Origin: Auanema rhodensis
Taxonomy: Eukaryota; Nematoda; Chromadorea; Rhabditida; Rhabditidae
DNA: 64,000 bases
Direction: 5' to 3'
Assembly (NCBI GenBank): GCA_964057225.1
Contig: OZ059894.1
Coordinates: 7,574,131-7,638,130, forward strand
Every line of letters begins with the position of its first letter. The first letter of the stretch is position 1. The notes under the pieces were generated by a model. The model ran no database searches. It was given only the letters and a program-made list of their open reading frames with translations, and was not told the origin of the DNA. Below, in pieces: positions 44,972-59,706 of the stretch. A program made the translations under genes and the position numbers.

Positions 44972-45214
44972 ATTTTTCTTTCACACAACTCCAATTCAGA
45001 TTTAGTTATCCAATAATTTTTCTCATTGTATATTTGATAATAATGACCAAAAAACATTGGAAATAGAAAGCAGATTTTGTAAAGTTTCAGAAAAGGAATA
45101 ATTAGAAATATATGGTTCTATTATCAAATATAGTAATCGAATCATCAGTAAAGTATAAATCATGAATATAAATTCATAAAGATAGAATGAAATATATGTT
45201 ATATTATATAATAA

Positions 45215-45251
<37 letters not shown>

Positions 45252-46439
45252 CAATGAAATAATAGTATACATATTATATAACTATTATTACATTATTTAT
45301 AATATAAAGTTAATTGTTTAAATACTTCTTTTTGAAAAGTATAGTCTTAAATTAAAATTATTTTCAAAACATACTCATGTATTCGTACGCCTGCTCGAAT
45401 ATTTTAAAATTATAAATTAATATTTGTAATAAGTCGATAAATTGATAATTAATAATGAAATATTCAAAAAAAAAATTTTAAATTAAACTTATTAAAAAAT
45501 TATTTTGAATTAGTTATTAATACCTACGCATTTTTTTATTAATTTTTAAATAAGAAATATGAATGTTTCTCAAATTTTTCTGTAAGAATACGTTTTACAA
45601 TATATTTTTAACATCTCTTTCGATAAAAAAAATTCTTCGAAGATAATAAAAAATAAATTTGAAACTAACCATCTACTTCTCCAGGCAGTACATTTACATT
45701 TGGAGTTGAATCACGTCGAGGAGAAAATCGTGCTGTAAGAAGAGTTCGAAACTGCTGAGTGTAACCGGAAACACGAAGTATATCGGATGAGACCTAAATG
45801 TGAAGAATAAATTATAAAGTATAGCTTTGAAGGATTATAGAATTTATTGCTTTTTTCTTCTTCTTTAGAGTTTGTTATCAATCCGAGCAACTCTCAAATA
45901 CACTATAAAAAGTCCAAATGCCACAGAAAAATGATTTTTCGAAAGATTCTGTACTGAAGAGGCAAAAAAAGCTTCTTTTTTTAGCCAAAAAAACAAAACA
46001 AGAAGAAAAGTAGACAATTAGTTATATACTATCTGTATATAATAACTGTTTATTCTCATGAAATAATGAAAAACTCAAAATTACCAAATATCAAATGCAC
46101 TTTTAGTTTCAATTATTTTGCAATTTTAAGTTTTCTTAGGAAAATGTGTAAATATTTTGTTGAATACATATCATAATTATAAGAAACAAATAAAAACCTG
46201 TTGCACATAGTTACGATCATGTGGTCGAATATTTTTCATTTAAACTTAATGCCAGGAGGAAGATAAAATTAGAAGGAATGCTGGTTGGCAGGTTGCAACT
46301 TTACTGTTTCCAGTATTAAATGCACGAAATGATAGTCAGGTTAATGTGGTGAACAAGAGAGAATATTTTAATTTAACTAAATAACTTAATATAATATCTT
46401 AATATATACACATGAATATAGTTATAATAACTATATTAA

Positions 46440-46470
<31 letters not shown>

Positions 46471-46885
46471 CTTATATATTTAAAAGGAAAATTTAATTAG
46501 CTTATTGATCAATTATGAACATGTGTATGTCGAAAATTCTCTAAAATTCTATTAAATTTCTGTTGGACTGCAGTGGCAATACACTTTTGGTTTCATAAAT
46601 TATGATTAGTTGGGTGCGAAATTCACGAGACCCAAATTATGATTAGAATGACTGAAAACTTTTTTTAGTTTTTTTGAAACTAAGAATTCAAATTTGATTT
46701 ATTGACAGAAGAAATTTTAAAGTTCAACTGCATATGGACAGGCTAAGAATAACAAATTACCAACATTACGTGTTGTAAAATGTTTTAAATTGATCAGGAT
46801 AAAAAGGCGAACAATGCTAAAAAATGCAGAAAGTCTCACTGAGGATTCTCTCCCATTTCCCCTACGCCCTATTCTCTTTTTATTA

Positions 46886-46965
<80 letters not shown>

Positions 46966-49900
46966 TTCTTTCACTCTTTCTCTTCTTCAATTATTTTTAA
47001 CATATTGAATAGAGTTTGTCTATTGGTTGAAGTAAATCGAGAAAAATGAAAAATGTTTTAAAGAATTGTCTGTTGAGATAAAAATAAAAAAATCTTATTT
47101 CCTGTTCTAAGCTTGACTCATCAAGCATAGATTAAGGCCTCGGATTTCGACACTTCATGGCCAATTTCAGAATTGCATTTGACGAGTGAATACTAACGGA
47201 ATTGACATGGTTTTAAAGCCACAATATGAAATAAATGTTGTAGTTGATATGAAAAGCTTGTGAATGTTTATCAATATTTGATAAAAATGAAACTTGGACT
47301 AGCAGACAATTTGCCTCTCAAAGGTTTATTAAGCTTGAGACGTTCTAAATCAGGTTAAACTGATTATTCATGCAACATCGAAAAAAAGGTTTTCAGGTTT
47401 TTAAGCTTATAAGTTATAGATCAAAGGTCTGTTTATCGTTATGTATGTACGAGTATATTTAGAGAACCTGAATTGATAAACAGTTAATAGATTTCTGCAA
47501 ATAACTGAAAAAACTTAAGAGAAAATAAGTTTGAGTTTTTAAAAGATTGGGGTAAGTTGAAATGAAAAATAATTTCAAGTAATAAAAATAATTTATACAC
47601 ATATATGTATATATATTTAGCTATTCTTTGTTAGTTCTACTGTGACGTCATTGACATTGCAAAAGAGAGAGGGTGTGTGTGTGAAAGAGAGAGAGATATT
47701 GTGAGAAAGAGTGCAAAGAATAATAAGCTTGAAAAGATATATTAAGAGAGACAAAGAGAAAAAGAATAAAGTGACTTTTTCATAACCAATGATCCTAGGT
47801 ATTATGAAATGTGAGAGGACATATGTTATATTTAACGATTAATCTTCAAAAGATTTACTCACTACTAGCTGCTTAAAAAACGACAAAAAACGGAATTCAT
47901 AGTGCAAATCAGTAGATTCATACATTCTTCGTTTAGATCAAATGGTCCAATTTATGAGTAAAATGCTCCGAAGTCATGCATACTCTGAGCATAGCTTAAG
48001 TGCTATACAACCTTACCGTGAACATTGAAGCTGCTCTCTCGCGCTTCTGAAATTGAAACGATTTCCGTTTCGGTTCGGTCCGTCGACGATTCATTTTTAG
48101 GAGGACGGCTAAACATGATTCATCATACTATCGAGTAAGTACGGGGTACAAGATATGAGAAAAATTTAAAATTAATAATAATATGGAAGCGGGAACTAGA
48201 AAATGAAATGCCTTATTTCCATAAAGAAAAGAAAAAAATGTGGTAGTTGAACATTAACCTTTCATTTGTGAAAAGTTAAATCAGAAGTGAATAAAGTTGA
48301 AAATAAAGAAAGTTTCGTGAGAATTCGAGGTTTCACGTGAAGCTCGTCAAGTTCATGTTTTTCGTTTTCAAAAACGGGAATGCTTGTGAAATTTTGTTCA
48401 TTTTAGTCATCTTTTCCTTTAGTTTTTCATTTATCTTTTTTTCTCTTCTACATTGAAGCTTTTTCTACAAGTTACTTCTTCAATTTTCTTTCTCTGCTCA
48501 ATATTAGCTTGAACCATTAAGCTTCATTTGATTGAGCACGAAGTTCAAAATCTGCATATTTCAGTTAAATTTGAATTCGTAGAGGTCAACTTTAACAGAA
48601 GAAAGTGTAAAGATTTTTATAGAAAAAAGAAAGAAAATAATAGAAACTGAATGAACTTTTGTTGTCTATATAAAAATAAATAAAGAAAATTCAACTATAT
48701 TCATAAATTATTTAGTTAAAAGCAACAAACTTTAAAAATTATGGAAAATAATCAATCCAGTAAAAAACAAGAAAATAAATTTTGAACAATTTGGAATATT
48801 TAAAAATTTTCTGATTCATTAATTTTTTTAATAAAACTTCCTAGTCATGATTCATTGTTATTTCAAAAGTCAACTGTGCACTTTACAAAAAAATATATTT
48901 AACAAAGGAAACATTCAAAATATTCAAATATTTATGTTTTTTTTCTAATTTTTATATGAAAAATTATGATTGTAATTGAAATTTTTATTGAATTTTTGGT
49001 AAATGAAAATTGAGTAATATATCTTCTTCAAATCATAAAGCCTGAATTTCCGTATGTATGATCGACCAACCGTAGGATCAACAGATGTACTAAAACAGAG
49101 GTCTTAAACGGATTTGAGATAGATTCCGGAGTGAAGGATTGATTGTCAATGGGCAATGAATAAGCAGAAGACCACAGATGAATATAAGCCGGAATAGAAA
49201 ATAGCTGAGAAGTGTCAATTGGTGTAATCGTTTTTCGAAACAAAAAAAAAATGTTTTTTTTTTATATTTCAAATATACAAATATATTTGTGCTCATGTGC
49301 AAATATGTGCATATCTCTATGAATTATAGTAAAACTGATAGTATTTTGAATTTATAAAATTGAATTTTTGATAAATGAAGTATAATTGTAGTATAAAATA
49401 TAATAGTATTATTGATCAAGTTATATATATATATATATATATAAATATATATTCAAAATAAATAATAACAATAATAATATATTATAAACATCACCATGAT
49501 ATCAGTTGATTTTTCATGTCGGAAAATGGAGTTCATTGAAACTCATGATGTGATATTGCTTGGATATCTCACACAAAATTCTCATTTTCTTAGATTTAGC
49601 TTAATTATTTTCAGAAGCTTTCAATCAATAGATTTCATGAGAAATACAAAAACTTTACTAAAACCTATATATCTATATATGCACATAGTTATATCAATAT
49701 TAAGTATATGTATACAAATATATATAGTATTAGATATATTATATTTGTATATGAAGTTTGGAAAAAAGCTGGTCGTCAACGTCGTTCTCTGTTAGCGTCA
49801 TATGGTTAACGTCACTTAGAGAAGCAGACATTTTCTTTTAAGTTAATAGATGAAGACAATAAGTTAAGTCATTACTATGTGTATATGTGTGTATGTTTCC

Positions 49901-50390
49901 GTTGACTTAGCCTGAGGTCTTCATCATTCACTTCCTTTATGCTCAACTCTCTGCTTTAACGATTTGAGAACCTATTTATTTGAATAATATGAAGAGAGGA
50001 AAGAAGTTTTTTTCTCTCTTTGCCTTTGTCCGGTAAAAGGAATGTCGTCAGCACTTCATGAGGCTAGTACAATAAGAATTATGGCTCAGATTTTTCATAT
50101 GTTCAAAGGTATAAGAGTGCGAAAATATGCTAAAATACACAAAAATTGAAAGAAACCCTTCATTTAGCAAAGTATAAGGCTTGCTGGAATATTGAGGGTT
50201 TAATAATAAAGTTGAACTCAATATTGACCTATAGATCAAGTAATATTTACAAACTTTCACGCAGGAAATAAAGATTTAAGTGAGATATGGATATAATGTC
50301 TGTGAATAACTTAAGTTATTTGGTGCTAATATTTTGAGATAAAATGATATTTTTGTATCAGAGAAGAGGAAAACGAATAGAGAAATAGAA

Positions 50391-50437
<47 letters not shown>

Positions 50438-53400
50438 AAGAGAAAAGAAGGACAGATTTATTTAATTTTAATTTTGAATGAAAAGCCATGAATGAACAAA
50501 TCTCTATCTCATGATTTTCCATATCATTAAAAATAAGACAAAAATAATTTTCAAATGAATTAAATTTGATCCGGAAATTTGAATATACATATATCTTATA
50601 TATATATTCTGATCAAATGAAATACAGAAATATCATATAATTGCATTGAATTGAAAAAAGATTTAAGTAGCCGTTAGTGATAGATGAAACCAAAAAAGGA
50701 TAGTAAAAAGATATACAAGTATATCGAAAAATATCTTCTCAACTTTTGTCTGCTAATAAAAACCAGCAACTATGCTTAGCCAACACAATTTGCTTTCCAA
50801 TATGAAATTGTGAGTGTGTGTGTGTGTGTGCATATCTGTGGATGAGTATGTATATAGCATTTTAGTTTAACAAGTTGATACTAGTTTAGAACGAAGCTTC
50901 TGCTTTCTTTTTCTTCATTTACATGTATATCTGTATCTTTCTTTTTCTCTCTCTTTCTATTTTTCTTTTTTTCTCTCTCTATATCTTTCTATCTCTCTCT
51001 CTCTCTCTATATATATATATCTATTTCCCTCTCAATCTCGTATATGCCATAAAAATGTAAAAAGAGAATGTTCTGTGTATAAAGTTTAGATAATTCAAAT
51101 ACCTTAAATTTGCCAGATGTGGTAAATATACTTTTTCGTACATAACGTTGCAAACATATTTCATAAAATTAGTATTTTTAATAATATGAAACTGATTAAA
51201 ATGTTTTAAATAAATAATTAAATATATGATATAAGAATGTAAATCTATATAAAAGATTTGGTTTATTTTCTTTTAATAAATAATTGTTTTTATTAATTAT
51301 ATGAGAAATAAACAATTTTTATACTTCATGGATATTATGATAATGATCTAAGCTTCACAAAAGGTTTTTGGAATAGCCCATAGAAAATACACATGTACAT
51401 GTACATTTTCATTTGTTTAAATTGTTCATAAATTGTTTTAATAGTATTAACTATGTTAAATATAAATGATTAAATGTGTATAACTCAATATAACTAGAAA
51501 AAATAATTTGATTAAGTTTTGAGATTATCACTAATTATACTAAATATCAGATGAGAGTTCAATTTCAGAAAATATTGAGAACAAAAAGCTTGAAAAGATA
51601 TTTTCTGATTAACTTTTGTTGAAAAATAAAACATAAAACACATAGAGGTGTATGAAGATTAATCAGATAATTTTTTTGAAATATTAACTAAAAAATTTGA
51701 TTGGAATTTTCTTTTTTATCTTAAAAGAAAAAAAAAGTTCAAAAACCATTTGAATTATAAACTATTATTTCATCATTTTTTTTATATTTTCATATTCTTA
51801 CGATTTCCAAATTTATTATTACTATATCATATGAAAAATAAATTATTTTAAATAATTAAATTTCTTTTGATAACTAACCTGAGCAATAGGGTTATCAAAA
51901 GTTCTTTCTTTATCATCTTCATCTAATGCTTTATATAATTCGCAACTTCGTCCATGTCTTCGCGATAAAGGGGCTACCATAGAACTGAAAAAAAAAGATT
52001 TTTGATTAAATTCAACAAAAATGTTGCTTTTGATGCAGAGTATTCTATTTCTTTTCCGTTTTAATAAATCATCTACTTCCAGAGGAACTGTTATATGTGA
52101 GTATTTCTCTTCCTTCGTTTTCAAATCCTTATATTTATTCTTTTTTTTTATGAATATATAGTTTGCTTTTTTTTTAATAAAATTTAATATATTTATAAAA
52201 TTTTAAACAAATTTCTGATTAAAATTCATCATTTTCATTATCTTTTATAAATTTATTCTGAATATAATATTCAATTTCAATAAAATATGTTCATAAGCTG
52301 AATATTTTGATTAGATTTGATAAAATCGTGTATATAATCATTATAAATAGCTAAACGTTTTATGTTTTTCAATAAAAAGTAATAAAACACAAATAATTTT
52401 GAAATTTTAATAAGTATCTGTATCTATATTTGTGGGGAAAGAAGATTGATCTATGGCAGAACTTTGAATTAAAATTTGAAACGAAGATTTGACCAGATAT
52501 TTACAATTGAAAGTTTATATTTTCATTAAATATATAATTAAATTCTGATAATGTATAGAATATAATACATTCATAATCTTATGTACTCTCAATATTCTAT
52601 AGTTTATACATATAAACATGTATGTATATATTATATATAATATATATAATTGTAATAATTAATAATAACTATATAAATTTAATTATTAAAAGAAAGTTTG
52701 AACACAGATGATATATCTTATATAAAAATTAGTTTAATTTCACTTAATTATATGTAATAATTTAAGTTTAAAGTTATTGTTCCTGCTTACCGACATCTCT
52801 GAGAATGTAGAATACTGTCAGAGTATTTGTGATACATGACATAACGTGGATATGGCAAAGACATTTTCGTATCAGAGCATAACTTAAGAATTAAGATATT
52901 GGATTAAATGAAGAAAATGACATATATTCCGGAGTTATCAACCAATATACTAAGAAATACAGTTTTAAAACTACATAAACATTGATTAGAGCATAGGTTA
53001 AAGGTGAAACAAGCTGGACGTTTTCATATTTGAAGCATGGAAAATTGCCAAAAGTCATTGTCTTGAATTTTTTGCATATGAACAAAAACAATTTTTTTGA
53101 GCGAAAATCAAATAATCAGATGGAAGATATGACTATTTTGAACAGGTTGAAGAGCACATTTGCCTGCAATTCAAATGAGATGTTTTCATGTAACGGCAAA
53201 TCGTCCAGACAAATCGTCAAAAAAAAAGAATTTAGTTGATATTGTTGTAGACAAACTGGAAAACAGATATACATGTATGTATGTAGGTACATACATATCT
53301 TGGCCAGTAAAGTTTGGATTGTAAAAAACACATAATTTAAAGAAGCAAAACGAATTATTTAACAGAAAATAACATAAAATTAGAAATAAAAAGTGAGAAC

Positions 53401-54504
53401 CAGAAAAAGGAAGTTAAAAACAGTCCATGAAAGCATTTGTTATAAGGTAAACTAGTTAAGTATGGAAATGAACTCAACAAGCAACACGTTGTGCAGGAAA
53501 TAAGAGAAGATAATCCTGTAGGTGCTAACCTATAGAGTTGTAAGTTAATGCTAAGATTCGATATATCAAAAAATGGGTAAAAAGAAGAAAGAGAACAAGA
53601 GTATTTGAGAAAAAAGATGGAGAAGTGGTAAGAAGAGGATTGAAAAAACTGAAAATGGGTGGAGAACATGGTTAACATTGAAGTAATAAAGATCAGAAAA
53701 GTTGTTTATACATACAAAACTTAAAAAAGATCAAGTAAAGAACTTGAATAACTTTCTAGACTAAAGGAGGAAATGAGTATATCTTTCTTGAGAAAAAAAA
53801 TTATAATTTTAATAACTGAAGATATGAGATGTTCTCTACGTTTCATAAGCTGACCTGGATATACATATATAGATATATAATGAAAAATATTGAGAAGAAT
53901 TATTAAAACTGAATAGAGAAGAGATGAAAATAGCCATGCCTCTTGACGTTTGGCTATGATTACGTAGAAGGAGAAGATTCAAACCTTTCTTTCAGGATCA
54001 CTTTAGAGCTTTTTCAAAGAAAATGCTTGCTCTATTTGGCATTGGCATTGATGATCCAAAACGAAAAAGCAAAGAGCAAAGTCAAATGAAAATGAAAATT
54101 TAGCTTAAAGATGATGAAGATGAAATAGAAAATGGAAAAATGAAGTAAATGTCTCAAAATATCAGATAAGAACGAGAAGATTTCAATTCATTTCATGATA
54201 TTTTTCTCAAAATTCAAGACTTTCAATTATAAAATGTAATGAAATATTTTATTATGTAGTGTTGAATTTGATGAAAATAGTATGAAACCTGTTAAACTAA
54301 TTCCATGCATAAAATAAGTTTCATATATTATAAGTATATTGAATAATTGAGAATAAACTTAATGTATAATTAAATAATAGTAAGGGTGGTCGAAAACTAG
54401 AATACAAATAACTGTAGAGAATAATATGTTTAACTAATATATTTTTCTAAAATATTTAATTTTTAATGAATTTTTTCGTTAAAATAAATAAATATGAATA
54501 AATT

Positions 54505-54538
<34 letters not shown>

Positions 54539-57500
54539 TTATTTATAATATGTATGATATAGATAGATTAGTATAGTATTTTTGTTTCTCTCAGAAACTG
54601 ATGCAAAGGAAAGAAAGTATGTTTTGGTAAGATATAGCATAGTACTTTGCTGAACCTGTCGAGCATGTTTAGCATAAGTTTAGTGACTTTGCACGAGTAT
54701 TTGACAAAAAATTTTTATAATTAATTGGGCTGCAACTAAAATTAAAAACAACCTCAGTTGCCGAACTATAAGTATGTACGTATAAGCACACATATGGACT
54801 CATAAATGAAAAATTTCACAAACATTTCAGAAGAAAAGACAAATTCTTTTATAAATGACAGAAAAATATGTAAAACAACAAGCGAAATAGTAATCACGAT
54901 GAAAGTTGAACTGAAAGTCATCATAGGGCAAACATAGTGAACAAGAAAATTGTCCAAACAATAGTTATGAAAAACATTTCTGATAGTTTCAGCATCAAGC
55001 ATTTTTCAAGCATCAAGCTGTCAAAACATTTGATATTTAAGATTTGAAGAAGATTCAAAGAATAACATTTGTTTATATATATTTATACATATTGCCTTTA
55101 TGTATAATATTGTGTTAATCAAGCTAACTATACTTGAAAATCAGCTTATTTTACTTGTTAAATATATGCTCACATATGTATGTTATGACAAAAAAAAGAA
55201 AATGACAAAAACTAAAATGAAATGGGGATCAAAAAGTAAAAAAAAATATGAAAAAATGGAAAGTTAAAGAGAGAGAGTGAGCGAAAAAAAGAGAGAGGGG
55301 AGGAGAGAAAGAGAGAGAAAGAGAGAGAAAAAGAAAAAGAGAGAAAGAGAGAGAGAGAGACATTTAAACATGTTACGTGACTAAAATGTGATATATTCAT
55401 TTAAATACAAGTGACATTGATATCTATATGTATATCATATATGTATATACATATAGGACTTGCTTTGAAAATAAACATATTTTTTTAATTTTTCTCCAAC
55501 ATTTTTCAAAAAGAATGGATGACTAGGAGAAGAATACATTGAATATTTAACTAATTAACTATAAAGCAATGTTCGTGTATTGAAAATTGAATAAGTAGAT
55601 TCAATGTGACCATTTCTTCAAATTGACTACTCAGTGTAGAATGGATTTAGTTAAGAAAGAGGTTTGGTTGCTTTGAAATGTTCAATAGTCAGAATAGCAG
55701 GTTGAGCTGCAAACCTAAGCTAAATAATGATCAAAGGATTCTGAAGCATCTCAAGGAAAACAGAACAATCTTACTTAGTATTTGAAACATTTAAAAAGAT
55801 AATATACAAATATTATGATTAATATTAAAATTTACAGTGGAAGAGAAAATTGGTAGAAATGAAAAAAAAATTGAGGTATTGAGAAAATTTGGTTTTGTCA
55901 TCCTAGCATCATTCAAAATTCAGAATTTAGAGAAAGATGAAAAGAATCAACATTCAATAGAGTTATATAGCTTACCAAGTTGTTCTTGTTGTTAAATTTT
56001 GAAAATGAACTCCAAAAACAAATAACATTTATGCAATAATTGAAAATAAAAATAAAAGTTTTCAATTCATACACTATCCACATAACAGACAATGGTTCAT
56101 GTACCATAATGCTATTGCTGTCACAAGCTTACTTCTCAAGAAAATATGAAGCATTTATCTCATAATATTTGTTTTCTAAAATTCACAGTTTGTATATTTT
56201 ATCTTTGATTTCCTCAGATCAATATTCCATTGATGTTATTATTCATATTCAGTCAATGTATTTAATGAAAGCAAAATCTATTTTCATATTTACAGCTTCT
56301 AATGCATTTGATTATCAATAAGCTTATCGAAACAGGATAATTGAGTAAAAAGTTCACTATGTTTGGTGACTCATTCAGCTTTCTCAGATATTTTTGTTTC
56401 AAAGTTAATATGATGAATGTAACTTGATATGTATGTTTGTTGTTCATATTCAGAATATCTCAGTATTCAACACGAGCAAAACTCACTTTATGGATGGAGT
56501 GGCAGCGGAGACTGTATGACCTTTCACTAGAACTCGTATTCCAGCTTCATTGGACATGTTTGCTGGACAACTTCTGCAAAAACATCTTAAAAGCAAACCA
56601 TTTCTCTGTTTTTGAATATTTTCAGAAACTACAACTACGTTGATAAATGGATGTAATTGAAACCTACCCTGAGGGCAAAGTAGACAATGAACTTGAGAGA
56701 TTGCTACCTGTAAACACATAATATAGAGCACGAAAAAAAATCTTTTTCTTTTACTTTTTAAGAAACAAAATTTTTTTTTGAGTTATTGAAAACTATATAC
56801 ATACATATATTCACAGCTACCTATATATATAATATATAATATATACATATAGCTAGTTCAATTTGAATCTTTTCAACTTGAAAATAATGTCTGACCATTA
56901 TCAAATAAATATATTTTATGATGATTATTTTAATAATTGTCATTTTATTAGACATAAGCTATAATTTGAAATTAAATTTTATTCTCATTTTATATGTGCT
57001 TTTCCGCAAAAAAAAACTTTTTTTTTTCATAAAAAATGTTCATATTTTGTAAAAAAAATAAAAAATGCTGCACTATTTTTAAGACATAGTTAGCATATTG
57101 AACCCCAATATGCTAATATTTTAAATGATGGAAGCGTGCTTTCAAAAGAATATATTTTTTTATTATTTTCAAACAAATCAAATATATGGAGCGGTTGCAT
57201 TCACTCTAGCGACATCTGATACAAGTCTCAACGATATGGGCTTTCACATATTATTTTTATTTCATCTTTTGATCTTATTCTCATTTCAGATTGATCACAT
57301 GCATAGAAATATACACTGAATATTGTTCTTATGACACGCAAAAACGGACTTCCAGTGGAATAATAGCGTTTACTTGAGCGCTGGAGTTTACCACGACGTC
57401 GACGACCTTCGTTTGAAAAAGATCGAATACCGAAAGACGGCTTGGGGATGGCACTGTTAGGAAGATCGAGTGACGCCATCTTGAAAAATTGTATTTAAAA

Positions 57501-59662
57501 TGAAAGAGAGAAGAGCAAACGCATAAACATTACGAAAAGTTCAAAATGACGACAAACTGAATAAGATATTGGCAAGTTCTTAAGGATTATGATGAATTAA
57601 TTGATTAATATGCGTTAATACCAAATAAAATGCTGTATTTCATATATTTCTTAACACATATTCTTTTCAAAATAATTATACATAAGCAGTTTTATTTTAA
57701 AAAATAAGTGTTGTTCTTTCAAACAAATGAATGGCTTATATGTAAAAGAACAGAAATATTGAAATCATGAGGTGCATGATGTATTGAAGGCAAATGCGGT
57801 AGTATAAACTATTTTGACTAGGACAGAATGGAATAAAGTATGAATAAAGAATTTTAAAAAAATAGAAAAGGATTGAGAAAATACAACAAATTTCAATTGG
57901 TAATTGACTATAGATCACTATATATGTGAAAATTGAGAAGATTATAAAAGTTATAATTAGAATAATATGTAAGCACATAATATCACACACAAAACTTTCA
58001 CATATATGGTCAATATATGATATTAAAAGTGTGTTTCTTCGAGTTTTTTTTCTCTTTAAGTACTCGTTATATAAATTATATATTATATGCTATTTATATG
58101 TTATAGAGTTATCAAATATAATTATGAACTTTTCATATTTATCTGCCATCATGAAAAAGAGATTTGTCCTCTTGGAGACATGCTCACCACTTGATCAAGC
58201 TGTGAGAGTATCCCAAGATGGAGTAATGTGTCATTTTGGGGTAGCCAATGAAGATTTTGTGCTTATAAGATGACGTCTTCTGAAGAAATCTAAGGGGCGT
58301 TGGAAAAGGAAAGAAGAGGAAGAGAGAGAGACAGATAAAGACAGAGAAAAGGATGGATAAAGAGAAATAGAAAGAATAAGAGAACATGACTGCTTATAGA
58401 TAGAACAAAGATTTGGAAATCAGATATTTTGCACATTTTAAAATTTAGAAACAAGGAGATAGATGAGATAGTTAGTACAAAGAAAGAAAAAGATTTCAAA
58501 TAAAATTGACATTAATACATAGACAAGCTTTGATTTCTTGCTATGTGATGTAGAGAAACAGAAGGAAGCTAGGAAAAGGTGATGTGTGTCAGTGCGTTTC
58601 AGAAGCTTTAGGTGACGTTGAAGAATTACCAAAGGTAATACGTATCTATAAAGATGAAACAGAAGGATATATTACATATCGGATACAATAAATATAAAAA
58701 GTTCGCAATGGATTTGAAAGATATATCTCCTATGTAACTAAAGATAAACGGTAAATACACACATATCTATTTATGTATAGTAAGTAAACGAATGATAAAT
58801 GCTTAGATATTGAGAAATATTCAAATTTTCTCAAGCAAGGAGGGAAATAGTACAAAATTTTTGTTCATTGTACGAACATTTCTCTATATAAAAATGATTT
58901 TAGTAATTAAGCAAATGGTGGAATTGCAAAACAATTCAAATGCAAAGCAAAAGAAGCAAAAACCTTTGTGAAGGATATTATATATATATGTATATATATA
59001 TATAAATTTGTTTGAAAATATTTTATATAATAAATAAGAATATATTTTTATTTTTATAATTTAAAATGAATATAAGATTCGAGAATTCTTAAATGCTATA
59101 CAAACCTCTGAATGTGATTGGATATGGATGAGAGATAGAAAAAAGAGGTGGTGCTGGTGATGTAGAACATGAAAACGTATTTTCGAGGATATTCATGATG
59201 CTTTGAACGTTAAATAGGTAAAAAGAACATTGAAATATTCATTTTATATTCTTTTATTTGATTATATAAAATATAAATCCACACATATCTATGTATATAA
59301 TGAATAAATACAAATTGATAATCGCTGTCTGGTTCGCTAATACTACAATTGAATGACAACGATTTTTTTCTTCTTTTTTTTTTATCATCCTCAATATTAT
59401 CAATTCAGAAAAAAATTAATAAAAAATACGAGTGAAAAGTTTTTTTTGGGAAAAACAGGTAAAAATAGTATCACTATGAATACTTAAAATACAAGAATTT
59501 AGGCTCGCGAAAAGCGTTGACAACAACTATATACAGAAATAAAGATATATAGTAGATTGTAAGAAAAAGAGAGACAGGGAGAGAGTGAAAGAGAAGGAGA
59601 AAGTGAAAGAGAGAAAGAGAGAGAAAGAGAGAGAGATAGAGAGAGAGGGAGAGAGGGAGAGA

Positions 59663-59706
<44 letters not shown>

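Larger units (their letters stand above)
42197..45669. other. Intron and promoter region around the 41884 first exon
   Basis: The first few hundred bases right of 42196 should contain the promoter and 5' UTR of the isoform starting there. A GC-rich hairpin lies at 42780-42798. Microsatellites are (CT)n at 44909-44969 and (AT)n at 45216-45246. I see no other gene. Confidence 0.6.

Noticed and set aside
46717..47008. Low-complexity ORFs of Ser/Leu or Glu/Arg repeats
   Set aside because: They arise from CT/GA microsatellites; the same holds for those at 44869, 55212 and 59474.
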